Source: Eubacterium sp.
GTDB lineage: Bacteria > Bacillota > Clostridia > Oscillospirales > Acutalibacteraceae
DNA: 35,239 nucleotides
NCBI GenBank assembly: GCA_017514345.1
Contig: JAFWKC010000139.1
Location: 1-35,239 of the forward strand
Reading direction: 5' to 3'
The notes under the pieces are model-generated. The model searched no databases. It was not told where the DNA came from and saw only the letters and a list, made by a program, of their open reading frames with translations. Shown one piece after another: positions 15,046 to 23,601 of this stretch (positions within the stretch are counted from its first letter, which is position 1; the number at the start of each line of letters is the position of its first letter). Made by a program: the position numbers and the translations under genes.

Positions 15046-15087
15046 GTAAACAAATTGTTAAAAGACACACAGTGCCTTGTTTGTTTA

Positions 15088-17127
15088 TTAAGTCAAAAGA
15101 TATGAGTAACCCTGCGCCTGTTTTTCGTGTGTATTGTGATTATAGATGTAGTTGATGATTGCTTTTGTCATCGTTACGGTTGAAGTACCCGAGCCAGCGA
15201 GCTCTATAGCAGTAGCCACGCTGATTTCGGGGTTGTCGTACGGCGCAAAGGTGATAAGGAAACCGTTGTTGTGCTTAGCGCCCTTGACAACAACCTGCGA
15301 CGTACCAGTCTTGCAGGCAACCTTAGTTTTTAAATCAGCGAGCGCAAGCGACGGTCCGCCATCAGTTGCAACGAGCCGCATACCCTCCTGAACGATTTTA
15401 ATATTACTGCTCTTTACGCTGATATTAGTAGCGGGTGCGAGGTCGGGCTCCTTAACGACGCCCGTTGAGCGCGAAATGCTCGATTTTACAAAATGCACCT
15501 GATACTTCGTTCCGCCGTTTGCGATAATGGCGGTGTAATTACAGAGCTGAAGCGGCGTAAACAGGTTATCGGACTGTCCGATAGCAGCCTGTACTGTATC
15601 ACCAGGCGCCCAGAACGTTCCAAAGCGCTTACGGTATTCGGGACCTGCAAGAATACCCTTTGCTTCGGGAATTTCAACGCCCGTTTTTTCGCCAAGACCT
15701 ACCATTTTTCCGTAGGTGTTCATTCGGTCAATTCCGAGCCTTCTTGAACAGTTATAGAAGAAAATGTTGCACGAATCGCGAAGCGCCGTACGCACGTTTT
15801 CGCCGCCGTGAGCGTGAGTACATTTGAAGGTGTGTCCCGCAATCTCATAATACTGACCGCAGCTGAACGTAGTATGCTCGTCGATGACGCCCTCCTCAAG
15901 CGCGGCAAGACTCATCATCGGCTTGAAGGTTGAGCCAGGCGCGTAAGTACCCATAGCAAAACGGTTATAAAGCGGCGTGTTGCGCTCCTTTGTCAGCTCC
16001 TGATAATGCGTATAGTAGTCGTTCAAATCAAAGGTCGGATAGCTTGCCGCCGCAAGCACCTCGCCGCTGTTAACGTCCTCAACGACAACGGCGCCCGTTG
16101 AATGTGTGATATCAACCGAACGGCAGACCTTGCGAAGCTGGTTCTGCGCGATTTTCTGCAAATCCTTGTCGATAGTAAGCACTACCGTGTCGCCCTGCAC
16201 GGGTTCCTTTGTGATTTCCTCGCTGATGTTTCCGTCGCTGTCAATCGTAACAGTTTTTTCTCCCGCCGTTCCGCGAAGGCGCGACTCCATAGCCGCCTCA
16301 ATTCCGCTTTCGCCGATTTCGTCGTTTATGCCGTAGCCGTCGCCCTTTAGCTTTTCGTATTCCTCGGCGTTAATCTTTCTTACTGTGCCGAGAATATGCG
16401 GTGCAAGCGTAGAGTCGATGTACTCTCTGTACGGAACGACGCGCACGTCGGCGCCCATAAACATTTCGGCGTTTTCCTTAATCTGTGCAACAGTTCTGTC
16501 GCTTACGTCGTCGGCAATCGTGACGGGATTTGACACCGAAAACAGAAGCCTTGTAAGCTCATACCTGATGTTGCCGAGTTCAAGCACGGTCGGCACACCG
16601 TACGCTGCGAGGTAATCCTCGAGCTCATACTTTTCAACCATCGCGTCAAAGCAGTTCTGCGCCGTCGCATACGGCTGAAGATTGAACATATCCTTATTTT
16701 TCATCGTCGCTATGGACGTTTCAAACTTTTCGTCGTCCTTTTTTGTAAAGAACACGATTTTGTCGCCCTTGAGCTTCAGCGGAAGATTGTGTGCGAATTC
16801 CTCGTTATTCTGTTTGAACAGATTCCAGAGGTTAAACACAATCTGATTTCGCTTGTCGTTTTCCTCTGCAGACGGGAAATATGCCGCGTCAAGCACTATG
16901 CTGTTGCCCTGTCGGTTCGTTACGAGCGGATTACCGTTGCGGTCGACGATTTCGCCTCTTGCCGCTTCGAGAGGCACGGTGTACGTTTTGACGTTACTAT
17001 TCTGTGCAGCATAGTATTCGTTATTCTTTATCTGGATGTTATAAAGCTCTGCGCCGAAGCCGAGCATAGAAACAAGCACAAGAATAATCGCAATAGTAGT
17101 ACGCGAATTTTTATAAATGCTTCCCAC
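15088..17127 (-). CDS. mrdA: Penicillin-binding protein 2 (class B transpeptidase of the elongasome)
   Basis: 679 residues. It crosslinks peptidoglycan during side-wall growth, in complex with MreBCD and RodA. One N-terminal membrane anchor (about 10-30) is followed by the dimerisation/pedestal domain with RGEIVDRNGNPL and then the transpeptidase domain with all three active-site motifs: STFK (Ser399), SCN (452-454) and KTG (606-608). The start is GTG, supported by GGAGGAGG 7 nt upstream. It is the last gene of the mreBCD-PBP2 operon. Only a weak hairpin follows it, so its terminator is not clear. Confidence 0.95.
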   Translation of the reverse strand: MGSIYKNSRTTIAIILVLVSMLGFGAELYNIQIKNNEYYAAQNSNVKTYTVPLEAARGEIVDRNGNPLVTNRQGNSIVLDAAYFPSAEENDKRNQIVFNLWNLFKQNNEEFAHNLPLKLKGDKIVFFTKKDDEKFETSIATMKNKDMFNLQPYATAQNCFDAMVEKYELEDYLAAYGVPTVLELGNIRYELTRLLFSVSNPVTIADDVSDRTVAQIKENAEMFMGADVRVVPYREYIDSTLAPHILGTVRKINAEEYEKLKGDGYGINDEIGESGIEAAMESRLRGTAGEKTVTIDSDGNISEEITKEPVQGDTVVLTIDKDLQKIAQNQLRKVCRSVDITHSTGAVVVEDVNSGEVLAAASYPTFDLNDYYTHYQELTKERNTPLYNRFAMGTYAPGSTFKPMMSLAALEEGVIDEHTTFSCGQYYEIAGHTFKCTHAHGGENVRTALRDSCNIFFYNCSRRLGIDRMNTYGKMVGLGEKTGVEIPEAKGILAGPEYRKRFGTFWAPGDTVQAAIGQSDNLFTPLQLCNYTAIIANGGTKYQVHFVKSSISRSTGVVKEPDLAPATNISVKSSNIKIVQEGMRLVATDGGPSLALADLKTKVACKTGTSQVVVKGAKHNNGFLITFAPYDNPEISVATAIELAGSGTSTVTMTKAIINYIYNHNTHEKQAQGYSYLLT

Positions 17128-17160
17128 GGTAATTCCTCCTCCCGTAATTATTTTTTGGGC

Positions 17161-17685
17161 TTATTCGATAATTCCCTTATTCAGCTTCTCCTTGACGGGA
17201 GAAAAGATAATTGCTACAAAAAAGCCTACTGCCGCAGTATACAAAAAGCTCGGCAGATAGAAATAGAGTATGCTAAGCGCCGCTCCGTCGCCGCCGCGAG
17301 GCATAACGATAAGAAGCCAGTACAGCACGCAGTAAATAAGCGTTGCGACAGCCGCGCTGACAAAGCCCACCCAGAAGGTGTTTCTGAAAACGAAATTCAC
17401 GAACGCCGACGCAAAATAGCACAGCAGCATAAGCACGATACAGTTAAAGCCCATATGTGCCGCGCTGACGCTGTCCCACAAAAAGCCCGCAAAAAGTCCG
17501 ATAAGCGCGCCGTTGCGTTCATCCTCTCCGAGCGACAGCAAAATCGCCGCGGGTACGACGAAAAAGCATCTTGCGCCGCCGATTTCAAACCATAGTCCGC
17601 TGACGTTCTGAAGAAGCGCCGCCACGGCTAAAATAACGCCGTAGCTAAGATATTTAATTGTCAAATCCTTCTTTGACAGCTTCAT
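17161..17685 (-). CDS. mreD: Rod shape-determining protein MreD
   Basis: 174-residue hydrophobic protein with about five membrane helices. The family pattern is seen in FFVVPAAILLSLGEDERNGALIGLFAGFLWDSVSAAHMGFN. MreD links MreC and the elongation machinery in the membrane. It lies 9 nt after mreC, with AAGGAT as ribosome binding site, and 33 nt before PBP2. Sequence conservation in this family is low, so the call rests as much on position as on similarity. Confidence 0.92.
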   Translation of the reverse strand: MKLSKKDLTIKYLSYGVILAVAALLQNVSGLWFEIGGARCFFVVPAAILLSLGEDERNGALIGLFAGFLWDSVSAAHMGFNCIVLMLLCYFASAFVNFVFRNTFWVGFVSAAVATLIYCVLYWLLIVMPRGGDGAALSILYFYLPSFLYTAAVGFFVAIIFSPVKEKLNKGIIE

Positions 17686-17694
17686 ATTTTATCC

Positions 17695-18522
17695 TTAAAA
17701 TTCAGTCAATACAAAAACGGAAGTGATTTCGTCAATATCAACGCCTGGAGTGATAACGGCGTATGACGAAATATCCGTCGGTTCATCGTTGATTTCGTCG
17801 ACTGTGCCGATGATAAGTCCCTTCGGTACGGTCGTGCTGAGTCCTGCAGTACAGATGATAGAGCCTACAGACACCTTTGTCTGTGACGAAAGGTTAGCCA
17901 TCTTGCACTTGCCCTCGCGCGCAAGCTTTGCGTTGCCCGTAACGTACGATATTTCACCCGAAAGTATTTCGTACGCCGACACGTTGAACGTTGAATCAAG
18001 CACGGTTTTTACAACGCTGTAGTCAGGGTAAACCTTGTCAACAACGCCGACCATATATTTGCCCCAAAGCACGGCGTTACCCTTGCTGATACCATTAACG
18101 GAGCCCTGGCTGATTGTAAACGACTTATAGATATCAGCGCTGTCCCTGCCGATAACGGACGCTTCGGCAAATTTGAAATTATTGTTTTCCTCCTTCAGCT
18201 CGAGGAATTCCTTGTACAGCGCGTTCTGACTCTTTAGATTTTCATAATCAACGAGCTGTGCGCGCAAATCGCCGACCTCCTCGGTCAGCTTCTTTATCTC
18301 TTTTTCATACTGTGCGTTACCGCTTACCTCGCCGAAAACGCCGTCGATGCCGTTAGCCAGCTTCTGGGCAACGTAATGGCACGGCGCAAAAGCCGTTCCG
18401 ACAACTGCGGACGGCACAGTTTCGCCCCTGCCTGCAATAGCGGCAAGCAGCGCGCCGACAAGCAGCAGAGCGATAATACCCGTTATTAACTTGAAGCGAG
18501 TGCTTTTAAAAAGGTTGTTCAT
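17695..18522 (-). CDS. mreC: Rod shape-determining protein MreC
   Basis: 275 residues: an N-terminal membrane helix (about 13-30), a coiled coil around residues 70-105 (EKEIKKLTEEVGDLRAQLVDY) that drives dimerisation, then the beta-barrel periplasmic-type domain with SVIGRDSADIYKSFTISQGSVNGI and VGVVDKVYPDYSVVKTVLD. It is an extracellular scaffold that activates PBP2. It begins immediately after the mreB stop codon, so the two are coupled. Confidence 0.96.
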   Translation of the reverse strand: MNNLFKSTRFKLITGIIALLLVGALLAAIAGRGETVPSAVVGTAFAPCHYVAQKLANGIDGVFGEVSGNAQYEKEIKKLTEEVGDLRAQLVDYENLKSQNALYKEFLELKEENNNFKFAEASVIGRDSADIYKSFTISQGSVNGISKGNAVLWGKYMVGVVDKVYPDYSVVKTVLDSTFNVSAYEILSGEISYVTGNAKLAREGKCKMANLSSQTKVSVGSIICTAGLSTTVPKGLIIGTVDEINDEPTDISSYAVITPGVDIDEITSVFVLTEF

Positions 18523-19515
18523 TTACTTTGCTCCGTTGTTTGCTCTTCTCAGTTTAAGTGATGTGCCTCTTGCAACGCAGTCGGCAGGATTTTCGGGCAT
18601 AATTACAGGAATGCCGATTTCCTCTTCGATAGCTTCGCGAAGCCCTCTGAGCTCGCTTGCGCCGCCAGTAAGATAGATACCTCTGTCGATAATATCCGCC
18701 GCAAGCTCGGGGAGCGTGACCTCGAGCGTTTCCTTGATAGCGATAATAATACTGCTGACGCAATCCTCAAGAATTACACGCACGTCAGAGCTTGTAAGCT
18801 CAATGCTTCCTGGAAGTCCGTCTGTAAGATTACGTCCGCGTACCTCCATAGCGGCCTCACCGTCATATTCCCTGGCAGAGCCGATTTTTATTTTTATATC
18901 CTCGGCTGTGTTTTCGCCGATAAGAAGGTCGTGCTTACGCTTAACGTAGTTCACAATTGCCTCGTCAAACGCGTTACCGCCAACCTTTATGCTCTTGCTT
19001 GCGGCAATACCGCCGAGCGAAAGAACGGCAATATCGCACGTACCGCCGCCGATGTCAACAATCATCGAGCCAGTAGCTTCGTAAACTGGAAGTCCTGCGC
19101 CGAGAGCCGCCGCCATAGGCGCTTCGATAAGCTCAACGTCCTGCGCTCCCGCAGAACGGACAGCGTCCTCAACAGCACGGCGCTCAACCTCTGTAACGCT
19201 CGAGGGAACGCTGATAACTACCTTTGTTTTTGTGAACATACTGCGCTTGCTTGAACGGTACATAAAATCGTGAAGCATATCGGCAGTCATATCAAAATCG
19301 GCAATAACGCCCGCTGTAATCGGTCGAACGGCGACGATTGAGCCAGGAGTTCTGCCAATCATACTTTTTGCCTCGTTACCCGTAGCAAGAACGCGCTTCG
19401 ACTTTACGTCAACTGCAACGACGCTCGGCTCGCGGATAATGATGTGTCCCTTTCTGTCGGCTACAATCGTGTTTGAGGTTCCTAAATCAATTCCGATTTC
19501 TCTTGAAAAAAGCAT
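18523..19515 (-). CDS. mreB: Rod shape-determining protein MreB (actin-like)
   Basis: 330 residues. It polymerises under the membrane and guides cell-wall insertion, which indicates a rod or elongated cell. The N-terminal MLFSREIG is a short amphipathic membrane-binding segment. It is followed by the phosphate-1 loop GIDLGTSNTIV, phosphate-2 IVDIGGGTCDIAVLSLGG and the adenosine motif YLTGGASELRGL. The frame extends five codons upstream to 19530, but the ATG at 19515 gives the family's normal N-terminus. First gene of the operon, with a clear promoter about 50 nt upstream. Confidence 0.97.
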   Translation of the reverse strand: MLFSREIGIDLGTSNTIVADRKGHIIIREPSVVAVDVKSKRVLATGNEAKSMIGRTPGSIVAVRPITAGVIADFDMTADMLHDFMYRSSKRSMFTKTKVVISVPSSVTEVERRAVEDAVRSAGAQDVELIEAPMAAALGAGLPVYEATGSMIVDIGGGTCDIAVLSLGGIAASKSIKVGGNAFDEAIVNYVKRKHDLLIGENTAEDIKIKIGSAREYDGEAAMEVRGRNLTDGLPGSIELTSSDVRVILEDCVSSIIIAIKETLEVTLPELAADIIDRGIYLTGGASELRGLREAIEEEIGIPVIMPENPADCVARGTSLKLRRANNGAK

Positions 19516-19562
19516 AATATGTACTCTCACTTTCGTGGTATAATAAAATTCATTGAGTATAT

Positions 19563-19591
19563 ATTATATAATACAATTTTACTAATCTCAA
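19563..19591 (-). promoter_or_regulatory. Sigma-A promoter of the mreBCD-PBP2 operon
   Basis: TTGAGA and TATAAT are 17 nt apart on the minus strand, giving a leader of about 40 nt. Confidence 0.82.
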
Positions 19592-19625
19592 CATAAAAGC
19601 TTAAAGTTTTTAAAAATTTTTATTT

Positions 19626-19654
19626 AATCAAAATATGGGGGGATTTCTCCCCCC
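19626..19654 (-). terminator. Probable terminator after pdaA
   Basis: Six G's and six C's form a perfect stem with a 6-nt loop (19637-19654), followed on the minus strand by a weak T-rich tail (ATATTTTGATT). Confidence 0.7.
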
Positions 19655-19676
19655 TGACAGTATATTTAGATATCCG

Positions 19677-20525
19677 TTAGATTTCCGTTGAAAATTCGTA
19701 CCCCTGTTTTCTGATATCGTCTATTATCTCGCCGAGGATTTCGGCGTTAGTGCTGCTGACAGCGTGAAGCAGCAGTATTTCGCCTGGATGAGTGCTGTCG
19801 CAGATATTCTTCAGCGCCTCCTGCTTATCGGGCTGCTTTTCGGTATCCCAATCCGCGTACGCAAACGACCAGAATATGCTCGTGTAGCCGAGGTCGCGCA
19901 CTATGCCGAGGCTCTGCTCCGAAAACTCGCCCTTCGGGAAGCGAAAATAACTCATTGTATAATTATGGTTTTCCTTGATATAGTCGTGGAGAAACTTAAC
20001 CTCCTCCTTTGCCGTGGACACGTCGAGCTCGTCCATCGAGTAGTGATGATACGAGTGATTTCCGACAACGTGTCCCTCGTTAATCATACGCTCGATAAGC
20101 TGCGGATTTGCCGCCGCAAAATCATAGGTTACAAAGAAAATCGCCTTGACATTCTTTTCCTTTAAAGTGTCAAGAATTGATGGTGTGAAGCCGTTTTCGT
20201 ACCCTTCGTCAAACGTCAGGCAGATATTCTTTTCGATGTTCAGAAGCCACCTCGCTTCAAGGTCGAAATAGTTACTCTGGAGCTGTACTGGCTCCGCAGG
20301 CTGCTTATGGTCATTTATGGTGCCAAAGCCCCAAACCACCTTTTTGGTTGACATAGAATCAACCCCTGCAACAGCCTCAGCGGTCGGCTCGCTGAACGCT
20401 TCCGTCGTCGTTTCTGTCGTCACGGTACGGCCTGTAATATTACTCGTTGTATTATCGCTTTGCACCTTTACCGTACAGCCGCACAGCGTCAAAAGGCACA
20501 AAAATGAAACAATAATTTTTTTCAA
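19677..20525 (-). CDS. pdaA: Polysaccharide deacetylase lipoprotein, PdaA type
   Basis: 282 residues. A lipoprotein signal with lipobox LCGC (Cys17) is followed by a Thr/Ser-rich linker to about residue 60 and then a NodB deacetylase domain. The layout VVWGFG...DHKQP, ICLTFDEGYENGF, VVGNHSYHH, FRFPKGEFSE, FWSFAYADWDTEKQ and EILLLHAVSS follows Bacillus PdaA, which deacetylates N-acetylmuramic acid to make muramic-delta-lactam in spore cortex. The metal-binding Asp and two His are present. B. subtilis PdaA is not a lipoprotein, so the anchor is a difference. The start is TTG, with AAAGGAGG 7 nt upstream, and that site lies in a hairpin. A role in spore cortex fits yqfCD in the same window. Confidence 0.87.
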   Translation of the reverse strand: MKKIIVSFLCLLTLCGCTVKVQSDNTTSNITGRTVTTETTTEAFSEPTAEAVAGVDSMSTKKVVWGFGTINDHKQPAEPVQLQSNYFDLEARWLLNIEKNICLTFDEGYENGFTPSILDTLKEKNVKAIFFVTYDFAAANPQLIERMINEGHVVGNHSYHHYSMDELDVSTAKEEVKFLHDYIKENHNYTMSYFRFPKGEFSEQSLGIVRDLGYTSIFWSFAYADWDTEKQPDKQEALKNICDSTHPGEILLLHAVSSTNAEILGEIIDDIRKQGYEFSTEI

Positions 20526-20531
20526 AATAAA

Positions 20532-20566
20532 ACCTCCTTTTCAATTATTGTTTGAAAAAAGGAGGT
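20532..20566 (-). promoter_or_regulatory. Hairpin that sequesters the pdaA ribosome binding site
   Basis: In the minus-strand mRNA ACCTCC with a T-run (20566-20552) pairs with the GGAGGT arm (20544-20532) that contains the pdaA Shine-Dalgarno. The stem is about 13 bp, with two extra bases in one arm. It is followed by TTTTATTTT, so it could instead, or also, act as a weak terminator after mgtC. Confidence 0.6.
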
Positions 20567-20592
20567 AATAATTTATGTAAAAATAAGGTTTA

Positions 20593-21336
20593 TTAATCGT
20601 TTTCGACCTTCCAGCCTGCCGAAACAATTTCCTCGTTTTTGCCGACCTTTGTAATCAGGCTTTCGACAAGCGCGGCGTTTTCAGTTTTTGTCGAAATATG
20701 CGCGCGTATTTTTTTGTTATGCTCGTCAGAGCGAGAATTCGTGCTTTCAAGCGTGTGAAGCAGAACGTCGGGCTCGTTTTTGATAATGCTCATAATGTTT
20801 TTTCGCACCTCGAGCTCAGACTCCTCGGGACAAACGACGGAAATGCGGTAAAACGCTTCCATATTTTTCTTTTTGTCGTTTTTGTCGTATTTTCTGAGCT
20901 TGCTGATATAATCAGAAATCGGGTGAAGCACAAGATGAAGAATAACAATCATAACGCCCGTAAGTATTGCGTATTCAAGATTAGACAGACAGCACAAAAT
21001 GCCGACGGCAGCTGTCGCCCACACAGTCGCGGCGGTATTGAGTCCGCGTATATTTGAGCCCTCGCGGAGAATAAGACCTGCGCCGAGAAAGCCTATTCCC
21101 GATACAATACCCGACGCCACGCGAGTGATATCTACGCCGCCGTTTAGCGTTATAAAGCTGAACGCCGTAAACGCAAACGAGCCTATGCACACGATAACGT
21201 TTGTCAGTATTCCAGCCTGGTGCCTCGTCCACTGGCGCTCAAAGCCGATAATTGCGCCGAGAACTGTCGCCGCAAGCAAGTGAATAGCAAAGCCCGATAC
21301 GGTCGTTACGCTTAATTCCTTTATGATATGAAGCAA
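20593..21336 (-). CDS. MgtC/SapB family membrane protein
   Basis: 247 residues. The N-terminal half holds about five membrane helices with the family signatures AATVLGAIIGFERQW, VASGIVSGIGFLGAGLILREG and IRGLNTAATVWATAAVGI. The C-terminal third is a soluble ACT-like domain. MgtC proteins help cells cope with low magnesium or act as regulators of other membrane enzymes; the exact role here is unknown. The start is a TTG with a weak GGGAAGTGG upstream; no ATG is available at the N-terminus. It follows prfB after 17 nt and is likely cotranscribed with it. Confidence 0.9.
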   Translation of the reverse strand: MLHIIKELSVTTVSGFAIHLLAATVLGAIIGFERQWTRHQAGILTNVIVCIGSFAFTAFSFITLNGGVDITRVASGIVSGIGFLGAGLILREGSNIRGLNTAATVWATAAVGILCCLSNLEYAILTGVMIVILHLVLHPISDYISKLRKYDKNDKKKNMEAFYRISVVCPEESELEVRKNIMSIIKNEPDVLLHTLESTNSRSDEHNKKIRAHISTKTENAALVESLITKVGKNEEIVSAGWKVEND

Positions 21337-21353
21337 AGTACCACTTCCCTGAA

Positions 21354-22469
21354 TTAATCGTTGTTTTCAATGCTTTTCATCTTAAGATACGCATTGATAA
21401 AGCCGTCGATATCGCCGTCCATAACGGCGGTGATATTGCCCATTTCGTAATTCGTACGGTGGTCCTTTACCATAGTATACGGCATAAACACGTACGAACG
21501 GATTTGCGAGCCCCAGGCAATTTCCTTCTGGTCGCCCTTGATGTCCTCGATTTTTTCGAGGTTTTCGCGCTCCTTGATTTCTACGAGCTTTGATTTGAGC
21601 ATACGCATAGCAACCTCGCGGTTCTGGTGCTGGCTGCGCTCAATCTGGCACGAAACGACTATACCCGTCGGAACGTGAGTAAGGCGGACTGCAGACGAGG
21701 TTTTGTTTACCTTCTGTCCGCCTGCGCCCGAAGCGCGGTAAACGTCCATTTTGATATCCTCTTCCCTGATTTCAACGTCAACGTCGTCGTTGATTTCAGG
21801 CATAACCTCGAGCGAGGCAAACGACGTGTGACGGCGGCCTGACGAGTCAAACGGCGACACGCGCACAAGGCGGTGAATACCCATTTCGCCGTGAAGATAG
21901 CCGTATGCGTTTTCGCCCTCAATTAGTATCGTTGCGCTCTTTATACCAGCAACGTCGCCGTCAAGATAATCGAGCGTCGACACTTTATAACCGTGTCTTT
22001 CACCCCAGCGGTTGTACATTCTGAACAGCATTTCCGCCCAGTCCTGCGCCTCGGTTCCGCCTGCGCCTGCGTGGAAGGTAAGAATAGCGTTGTTGTCGTC
22101 AAATTCGCCGCTGAGAAGCGTTGAGAGCGTAAGGCTTTCAATCCTCTTTTCGACGTCGTCAACGGACGCTTTGCAGTCGTCGAGCAGATCGGCGTCGTCC
22201 TCCTCGTTTGCAAGCTCAATCATAACCATCGCGTCGTCAAAATCGTTTTTCAGACTTTCGTACGACTGCACCTTTGCTTTGAGAGAGCCGATTTTCTGCA
22301 TAACCTTCTGGCTGTTTTCCATATCGTCCCAGAAGTTCGGCTGCGCGCTCGTTTCCTCAAGCGCGTCAATCTCTGTTTTTACAGAGTCGATATTCAGAGC
22401 TTCCTTTAAATTTTCAATAGGCTTTTCGCTTTCGGCAAGCCTTTGCCTTAATTCTTCAAATTCTATCAT
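21354..22469 (-). CDS. prfB: Peptide chain release factor 2
   Basis: 371 residues. It terminates translation at UGA and UAA. The stop-codon recognition tripeptide SPF is seen in VRVSPFDSSGRRHTSFAS and the peptidyl-hydrolysis motif GGQ in RASGAGGQKVNKTSSAVRL. The start is MIEFEELRQRL, with TTGGAG 7 nt upstream. The gene is one continuous frame: the programmed +1 frameshift (CTT TGA) that autoregulates prfB in many bacteria is absent from the expected N-terminal region (KEALNIDSVKTEIDALEE). It has its own promoter and leads the prfB-mgtC-pdaA group. Confidence 0.97.
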   Translation of the reverse strand: MIEFEELRQRLAESEKPIENLKEALNIDSVKTEIDALEETSAQPNFWDDMENSQKVMQKIGSLKAKVQSYESLKNDFDDAMVMIELANEEDDADLLDDCKASVDDVEKRIESLTLSTLLSGEFDDNNAILTFHAGAGGTEAQDWAEMLFRMYNRWGERHGYKVSTLDYLDGDVAGIKSATILIEGENAYGYLHGEMGIHRLVRVSPFDSSGRRHTSFASLEVMPEINDDVDVEIREEDIKMDVYRASGAGGQKVNKTSSAVRLTHVPTGIVVSCQIERSQHQNREVAMRMLKSKLVEIKERENLEKIEDIKGDQKEIAWGSQIRSYVFMPYTMVKDHRTNYEMGNITAVMDGDIDGFINAYLKMKSIENND

Positions 22470-22497
22470 ACTATAACTCCAAGGTTTGTTTTTAATG

Positions 22498-22526
22498 ATT
22501 ATATAGCAGATTGTTATTTTTTTCAA
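22498..22526 (-). promoter_or_regulatory. Sigma-A promoter of prfB
   Basis: TTGAAA and TATAAT are 17 nt apart on the minus strand, with a leader of about 25 nt. Confidence 0.8.
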
Positions 22527-22536
22527 GTTCTTAATA

Positions 22537-22565
22537 TTGATTTTTTATTCAAATATAAGTATAAT
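22537..22565 (+). promoter_or_regulatory. Sigma-A promoter of the RING/DUF2628-galU-CPBP-tadA run
   Basis: TTGATT and TATAAT are 17 nt apart, about 40 bp before the start codon and divergent from the prfB promoter. Confidence 0.8.
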
Positions 22566-22605
22566 AGAAACGATATACTATATTATAGTGATTAAGGAGG
22601 TAAAT

Positions 22606-23583
22606 ATGCCTTTACTTGACGGAATAAAATGTCCCGTTTGTGGCAACGAGTTCACCGACGGCGACGACGTCGTGTACTGTCCCGACTGCGGCACGCCGCA
22701 TCACCGTGAATGTTACAAAATGGCAGGTCACTGTGTAAACGCGGGACTTCACAGAACGGGTTATAATTTTTACGACGAAAACCTGAAAAAGAACGAGGTT
22801 AAAGCAAAAAAGAGCGAGGAGCCTAACAAGACCACGCCCGAGGGCTTTTACATTCCTAAGCAGGAGGATGCAAAAACGGAGGGCGAAACGCCGTTTTCTC
22901 CGTTCGTTCCAGCCCTTCCGAATAACGCAAAGGAATATGAGGGCGAAACGCTTGACGGCACAAGCGCAAAGGATTTTGCGGCAGCCGTACGCACTAACAC
23001 AAACCGCTTTATGCCGCTGTTTAAAAGGTTTGATAAAGAGGGCAAAAAGAGCGGCTGGAACTGGGGCGCGCTGATTTTCGGTCCTTATTATCTTCTTTTC
23101 CGCAAGATGTACGGACAGGGCATCGGACTGCTTTGCCTACAGACCGCAATCAGCTATCTCGGCAGCTATCTTATGTCGGTAAAAGCGCCGAAATTCACCG
23201 AAACTATGCAGAATATTATGAGCTCTGCAAGCGGCGGCTCCGTATCACAGCTTGATATGGAGGCTATACAGTCGTCAGCCGATTTTGCCGTTGCGACGAA
23301 AATTTCGGTTATTATGTTTGCCGTGCTTATCGTAATCAGGATTATCACCGCGCTTTTTGCAGACAGAATATATTTTAACACGATAAAAAATCTTGTTAAG
23401 GACGTTAACGAGAAGGTTAAGGACGGCGCGTCGTTTTCTGCCGTTCCTACTATGATGAACGCGCCCGCGCAGGAGCTTGACAGCGACCAGATGAAAGCGC
23501 TTTATCTTGCGCGAAGGGGCGGAACCTCGATGATGCCCGCGCTTATCGGCTATCTTGCCGTAAGCTTATTACAAATGCTATGA
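22606..23583 (+). CDS. RING-like zinc finger plus DUF2628 membrane protein
   Basis: 325 residues, function unknown. The N-terminus is a prokaryotic RING-type zinc finger with eight Cys/His ligands in about 35 residues (CPVCGNEFTDGDDVVYCPDC, HHREC, GHC). A polar linker of about 90 residues follows. The C-terminal part matches DUF2628: the RFDKEGKKSGWNWGALIFGPYYLLFRKMYGQG segment, then three or four membrane helices with a Ser-rich loop. The start at MPLLDGIKCP has AAGGAGG 6 nt upstream; the longer frame overlaps the promoter. It is the first gene of a run with galU, 18 nt apart, so it may act in the cell envelope. It parallels the zinc-ribbon/TM2 protein at 7047 in design. Confidence 0.82.
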   Translation: MPLLDGIKCPVCGNEFTDGDDVVYCPDCGTPHHRECYKMAGHCVNAGLHRTGYNFYDENLKKNEVKAKKSEEPNKTTPEGFYIPKQEDAKTEGETPFSPFVPALPNNAKEYEGETLDGTSAKDFAAAVRTNTNRFMPLFKRFDKEGKKSGWNWGALIFGPYYLLFRKMYGQGIGLLCLQTAISYLGSYLMSVKAPKFTETMQNIMSSASGGSVSQLDMEAIQSSADFAVATKISVIMFAVLIVIRIITALFADRIYFNTIKNLVKDVNEKVKDGASFSAVPTMMNAPAQELDSDQMKALYLARRGGTSMMPALIGYLAVSLLQML

Positions 23584-23601
23584 TGACAAAGGAGTAAAAT
23601 T

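Noticed and set aside
15060..15087. Terminator of the mre operon
   Set aside because: Only a 5-bp GGCAC/GTGTC hairpin with four T's on the minus strand; too weak to list.
16789..17595. 268-codon plus-strand open frame across PBP2 and mreD
   Set aside because: It runs through two well-supported genes on the other strand and their spacer; the translation is low-quality, rich in Arg/His/Cys.
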